Source: Acidobacteriota bacterium (GTDB lineage Bacteria > Acidobacteriota > UBA890 > WLXD01). Taken from it: a stretch of DNA of 9,206 nt. Shown one piece after another: positions 6,651 through 9,206 of the stretch. Under the pieces are notes generated by a model. That model ran no database searches. It was not told the DNA's origin and saw only the letters and a list, made by a program, of their open reading frames with translations. The DNA is taken from positions 1-9,206 of the forward strand of contig JACZXM010000078.1 of NCBI GenBank assembly GCA_022571615.1, written 5' to 3'. The position numbers and the translations under genes were made by a program. The stretch's first letter is position 1. Each line of letters opens with the position of its first letter.

Positions 6651-7342
6651 TCCCTCTGAAGGATTTCAATCCCAGCCGCACCACACCATGGGTCACCTAC
6701 GGCCTGCTGGCGGTCAACGTCATCGTCTTCCTGTGGCAGGTTCAACTGCGCCTGTCGGTGAGCGACCAGGCGTCGGTCACCTTCGTGATGCGCCTCGGGT
6801 TGGTGCCCGCCTATCTGCTGTCGCCCTCGATCTGGTCGCAGATGATAGTGCCAGCGCCACTGACCCTGGTGACGTCGATGTTCGTCCATGGCGGGCTGTT
6901 CCACCTGGCCGGGAACATGCTCTATCTGTGGGTGTTCGGCGACAACGTCGAGGACGCCATGGGGCCGGTTCGTTTCGCGCTCTTTTATCTCCTGTGTGGG
7001 CTGGGGGCCGCGGTATCACAGGTCGTCTTGATGCCGGGCAGCGTGGTGCCGATGGTGGGAGCCAGCGGCGCGATCGCGGGGGTGCTCGGCGCATACATGA
7101 TCCTGTATCCGGCGGCGCGCGTGCTCACACTGGTGTTCCTGTTCATCTTCGTGCGGTTGATGGTTCTGCCGGCGGTGTTGCTGCTCGGGTTGTGGTTTCT
7201 GCTGCAGCTGCTGTCGGCCGTGGTCGGGGGTGGAGCGGGCGTGGCGTGGTTCGCGCACATCGGCGGCTTCCTTGTCGGCGTGGTGCTGGTGCGCGGCTTC
7301 GCGGCGCGGATTCGCAGGCCGATCGCACACATTCGGCCCTGA
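6647..7342 (+). CDS. Rhomboid-family intramembrane serine protease
   Basis: A 231-residue polytopic inner-membrane protease that cleaves transmembrane segments of client proteins; substrates unknown. The catalytic dyad is present: V-G-A-S-G-A-I-A-G (137-145) with nucleophile Ser140, and A-H-I-G-G-F-L-V-G (203-211) with His204. The oxyanion-side motif H-L-A-G-N-M-L-Y-L-W-V-F-G-D-N (86-100) gives the HxxxN pair His86/Asn90. About six hydrophobic segments are seen, with a long very hydrophobic stretch (159-193) between the Ser and His helices. The N-terminus M-I-P-L-K-D-F-N-P-S-R-T is typical of a widespread bacterial rhomboid group and lacks the cytosolic domain of E. coli GlpG. The start overlaps the plsC stop as ATGA (6647-6650), with AGGA (6639-6642) as ribosome site, so the two are probably co-translated. 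Confidence 0.95.
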   Translation: MIPLKDFNPSRTTPWVTYGLLAVNVIVFLWQVQLRLSVSDQASVTFVMRLGLVPAYLLSPSIWSQMIVPAPLTLVTSMFVHGGLFHLAGNMLYLWVFGDNVEDAMGPVRFALFYLLCGLGAAVSQVVLMPGSVVPMVGASGAIAGVLGAYMILYPAARVLTLVFLFIFVRLMVLPAVLLLGLWFLLQLLSAVVGGGAGVAWFAHIGGFLVGVVLVRGFAARIRRPIAHIRP

Positions 7343-7371
7343 GCTAGCAGGCTGTTGTAGCGCTCAGCTCA
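7340..7371. repeat. Short inverted repeat between convergent genes
   Basis: TGAGCT (7340-7345) and AGCTCA (7366-7371) form a perfect 6-bp inverted repeat around a 20-nt spacer. It spans the only non-coding bases between the rhomboid and sucD stop codons (7343-7363). Position suggests a bidirectional terminator, but neither strand has a T-run after it and the loop is long, so this is weak. Confidence 0.25.
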
Positions 7372-8236
7372 GAATCTCGAGCATCCTGGAGCCGATCTCC
7401 GATGGGCTCTTGACCACGTGCACCCCGGCCGCTTCGAGCGCCTTCATCTTCTCGGCCGCGGTGCCCTTGCCACCGGCAATGATGGCACCGGCGTGACCCA
7501 TGCGCTTACCCGGAGGAGCGGTCTGGCCGGCGATGAACGACACCACCGGTTTGGGATATCCCGCCGCGATGTACTCAGCGGCGGTGTCCTCGTCCGAGCC
7601 ACCGATCTCACCGATCATCACGACCGCGTCGGTCTCATCGTCCTCGGCGAAGCGCTCCAAACAGTCGCGGAAGCTGGTGCCGATGACCGGATCGCCCCCG
7701 ATCCCGATACAAGTCGACTGCCCGAGCCCCACACGGGTGAGCTGATCCACTGCCTCGTAGGTCAGGGTGCCGGAGCGCGAGATCACCCCCACGCCACCTT
7801 CGCGGTGCACGAATCCAGGCATGATCCCCACCTTGCACTTACCCGGCGAGATCACTCCCGGGCAATTCGGCCCGATCAGCCGGGTCCCCCGGGCGTTGCA
7901 ATAGGCGACGACATCGACCATGTCGAGAGTCGGGATCCCCTCGGTGATACAGACAACCAGCCGCAGGCCAGCCTCGGCAGCCTCCATGACCGCGTCGGCT
8001 GCGAACGGTGGGGGTACGAAGACCATCGAGGTCTCGGCACCGGTTGCGGATACCGCCTCCAGCACCGTGTTGAAGACCGGCACCGCGTCGTTGAATCGAG
8101 TGCCGCCCTTGCCCGGGGTCACCCCGGCCACCACGCGGGTGCCGTAGTCGATGCACTGACCGGCGTGAAACGACCCTTCCGAGCCCGTGATCCCTTGGAC
8201 CAGGACACGGGTGTCGGCGTGCACGAAGATGCTCAC
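7364..8236 (-). CDS. sucD: Succinyl-CoA synthetase (succinate-CoA ligase) subunit alpha
   Basis: A 290-residue subunit of the cytoplasmic TCA-cycle enzyme that interconverts succinyl-CoA + NDP + phosphate and succinate + CoA + NTP. The alpha chain binds CoA and carries the phosphohistidine. Features in order: N-terminal CoA-binding Rossmann part ([12 protein letters not shown] at 13-24, [11 protein letters not shown] at 35-45), [10 protein letters not shown] (97-106), [11 protein letters not shown] (119-129), S-R-S-G-T-L-T-Y-E (153-161), V-M-I-G-E-I-G-G (206-213) and the active-site loop [11 protein letters not shown] (243-253) with His248, equivalent to His246 of E. coli. The GTG start at 8236 overlaps the sucC stop as GTGA, with GGGA 8 nt upstream. 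A malate-CoA ligase role is possible in this superfamily, but the sequence reads as ordinary SucD. Confidence 0.97.
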   Translation of the reverse strand: MSIFVHADTRVLVQGITGSEGSFHAGQCIDYGTRVVAGVTPGKGGTRFNDAVPVFNTVLEAVSATGAETSMVFVPPPFAADAVMEAAEAGLRLVVCITEGIPTLDMVDVVAYCNARGTRLIGPNCPGVISPGKCKVGIMPGFVHREGGVGVISRSGTLTYEAVDQLTRVGLGQSTCIGIGGDPVIGTSFRDCLERFAEDDETDAVVMIGEIGGSDEDTAAEYIAAGYPKPVVSFIAGQTAPPGKRMGHAGAIIAGGKGTAAEKMKALEAAGVHVVKSPSEIGSRMLEILS

Positions 8237-9206
8237 GATCCAGTTCCCGCCGGTGTTGCGCTGCCCGCTGCAGCGACTGCCTTTTGTGCCGCCTCACTCA
8301 AGGTCTCGGCAACGATGAACTGCAGGTCGGAGGCTCGTAGAATCTCCCTGCCCTCCTCGGCGTTCGTCCCCTGCAATCGGACGACGACCGGCACGTCGAC
8401 CTGCACTGTCTGGATTGCCTCGATGACTCCCTTGGCCACCCGGTCACAGCGCACGATGCCGCCAAAGATATTGATCAGGACGGCCCTGACGCTTTGGCCC
8501 TTCATCAGGATCCGGAAGGCGTTGGCGACGCGTTCCACCGATGCCCCGCCGCCGACGTCGAGGAAATTGGCCGGCGACCCTCCCGCGTTGCTGATCTCAT
8601 CCATGGTGCCCATCGCCAGCCCCGCGCCGTTGACCATGCACCCCACGGTGCCATCCAGGGCAACGTAGCTGAGCGAGTGCCCGGCTGCCTCCAGCTCCAG
8701 TGGTTGCTCCTCGCTACGATCGTGCATCGCCGCCAGCGCGGGGTGGCGAAACAGGGCGTTGTCGTCGAGCACGACCTTGGCATCCAGCGCCACCACCGCC
8801 CCGTCCCGGGTGATGATCAGTGGGTTGATCTCCGCCAGCGAGGCGTCGAGCTCGCGAACCATGCGCGCGAGCTTGAGCATCGTGCTGGCAACGCCACGCG
8901 CACTCTTCCCGTCCAGACCCAGACGATAGGCGAGCCGAGTGGCTTGGAAGGGGCGCAGCCCCCAGCCAGCTGCGACACGCTCGCGCACGATAGCGTCCGG
9001 GTCGGAGGCCGCAACCTCTTCGATGTCAACGCCCCACAGGGCTGAGTGCCCAGCCGAGCCGCCCGAGGTGAGCCAGAGGCGATGTATGCCGCTGCCCGGT
9101 TCGTACTTCTCACGACGGCCGATCAAGACCCATTGCCTGGCCCATTCTTGGAAGCCGCTCCACGCGATATGTTCCAACTCCGGCGGTGCGAACGGGTCGA
9201 CCTTGC
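8233..9206 (-). CDS. sucC: Succinyl-CoA synthetase subunit beta (5' part outside window; upstream end atypical)
   Basis: The nucleotide-binding (ATP-grasp) and C-terminal beta-chain portions of succinyl-CoA synthetase, encoded directly before sucD. From V-D-I-E-E-V (9030-9013) onward, 265 residues read as typical Suc[11 protein letters not shown] (Mg-binding Glu/Asn region), [55 protein letters not shown] and [11 protein letters not shown]. It ends S-A-T-P-A-G-T-G-S with TGA at 8235-8233. The TTG at 9177 is not a believable start, because the frame is open to the window edge. Upstream of 9030 the 58 full codons do not resemble SucC (see the separate entry), so only 8233-9030 is secure as sucC. 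Confidence 0.9.
   Translation of the reverse strand, partial: KVDPFAPPELEHIAWSGFQEWARQWVLIGRREKYEPGSGIHRLWLTSGGSAGHSALWGVDIEEVAASDPDAIVRERVAAGWGLRPFQATRLAYRLGLDGKSARGVASTMLKLARMVRELDASLAEINPLIITRDGAVVALDAKVVLDDNALFRHPALAAMHDRSEEQPLELEAAGHSLSYVALDGTVGCMVNGAGLAMGTMDEISNAGGSPANFLDVGGGASVERVANAFRILMKGQSVRAVLINIFGGIVRCDRVAKGVIEAIQTVQVDVPVVVRLQGTNAEEGREILRASDLQFIVAETLSEAAQKAVAAAGSATPAGTGS
9031..9206 (-). other. Non-SucC-like segment fused in frame to sucC; probable chimera junction
   Basis: The 58 codons upstream of V-D-I-E-E-V should encode the canonical strand pattern of SucC (D-R-x-x-x-R then I-A-S-x-x-G-G), which is absent. Instead they read [19 protein letters not shown], then [11 protein letters not shown] and [17 protein letters not shown]. 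Five tryptophans fall in these 58 residues, against one in the following 265. From memory, without a search, this resembles a conserved region of replication-type AAA/RepA-like ATPase proteins, notably in Planctomycetes. The join lies at a motif (V-D-I-E-E) that both kinds of protein could share. Assembly chimera at a contig end, true recombination, or a divergent SucC lineage are the options, in that order. Confidence 0.5.

Noticed and set aside
7340..7371. A bidirectional terminator between the rhomboid and sucD genes
   Set aside because: Only a 6-bp stem with a 20-nt loop and no T-run on either strand; kept as a low-confidence repeat rather than a terminator.
7418..8668. A 416-codon plus-strand frame opposite sucD and sucC
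   Set aside because: The translation is rich in His, Arg and Pro with no domain, and sucCD on the other strand is unambiguous.
9060..9113. A second minus-strand frame reading [13 protein letters not shown], resembling the SucC pattern D-R-x-x-x-R...I-A-S, which suggested a pair of frameshifts in sucC
   Set aside because: It needs two compensating shifts plus about 11 extra residues before V-D-I-E-E, and a stop lies just upstream in that frame. The continuous frame with a foreign-looking segment explains more, but alignment should settle it.
1..9206. CRISPR arrays, tRNA or rRNA genes, insertion sequences, prophage or defence genes
   Set aside because: No direct-repeat arrays, no cloverleaf-like or rRNA-like stretches, no transposase or integrase motifs; coding density leaves no room for them.

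Overview
The window is a gene-dense stretch of high-GC bacterial chromosome (roughly two-thirds G+C by eye). It carries nine protein-coding genes and no recognisable RNA genes, insertion sequences, CRISPR or phage genes. Every product with a clear family is a household or common accessory protein: succinyl-CoA synthetase, acylglycerol-phosphate acyltransferase, rhomboid protease, NhaC-type antiporter, paired M16 peptidases, NIF3/DUF34 and a GNAT acetyltransferase. The M16 pair, the rhomboid starting MIPLKDFNPSRT and the SucCD sequences fit environmental, mostly uncultured bacteria of the Acidobacteriota/Gemmatimonadota/Myxococcota/Proteobacteria sort. The phylum cannot be fixed from this sequence alone.

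Layout. (1) Minus strand, 5783 down to 1: a six-gene cluster read nhaC-type antiporter > 135-residue membrane-anchored protein of unknown function > catalytic M16 peptidase > non-catalytic M16 subunit > NIF3/DUF34 > GNAT acetyltransferase (cut by the left edge). Spacing is 6 nt, a 14-nt overlap, a GTGA overlap, 67 nt, and 5 nt, so at least the first four genes look like one transcript. The last two are tightly coupled and may be read through or have their own start. (2) 5784-5897: a 114-bp divergent intergenic region with candidate -10 elements for both directions. (3) Plus strand, 5898-7342: plsC-type acyltransferase and a rhomboid protease coupled by an ATGA overlap. (4) Minus strand, 9206 down to 7364: sucC (cut by the right edge) and sucD, coupled by a GTGA overlap and convergent with the rhomboid gene across 21 bp. 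No gap without a gene exceeds 114 bp.

Function. SucCD interconverts succinyl-CoA and succinate with nucleotide phosphorylation in the TCA cycle. PlsC makes phosphatidic acid for phospholipids, and rhomboid cleaves membrane proteins. The two M16 proteins divide the active-site elements as known M16B heterodimers do, and should form one protease. The NhaC-type carrier is a sodium/proton or solute antiporter. The small membrane protein between carrier and protease is the only complete gene for which I have no family.

The most unusual point is the last ~176 bp (9031-9206). The reading frame continues without a stop, but the encoded residues do not look like SucC. They resemble a Trp-rich segment I associate with replication-type ATPase/helicase proteins, and they join true SucC sequence at a shared-looking V-D-I-E-E motif. 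A chimeric contig end or a recombination junction is the simplest reading. I found no convincing new defence or mobile system here.
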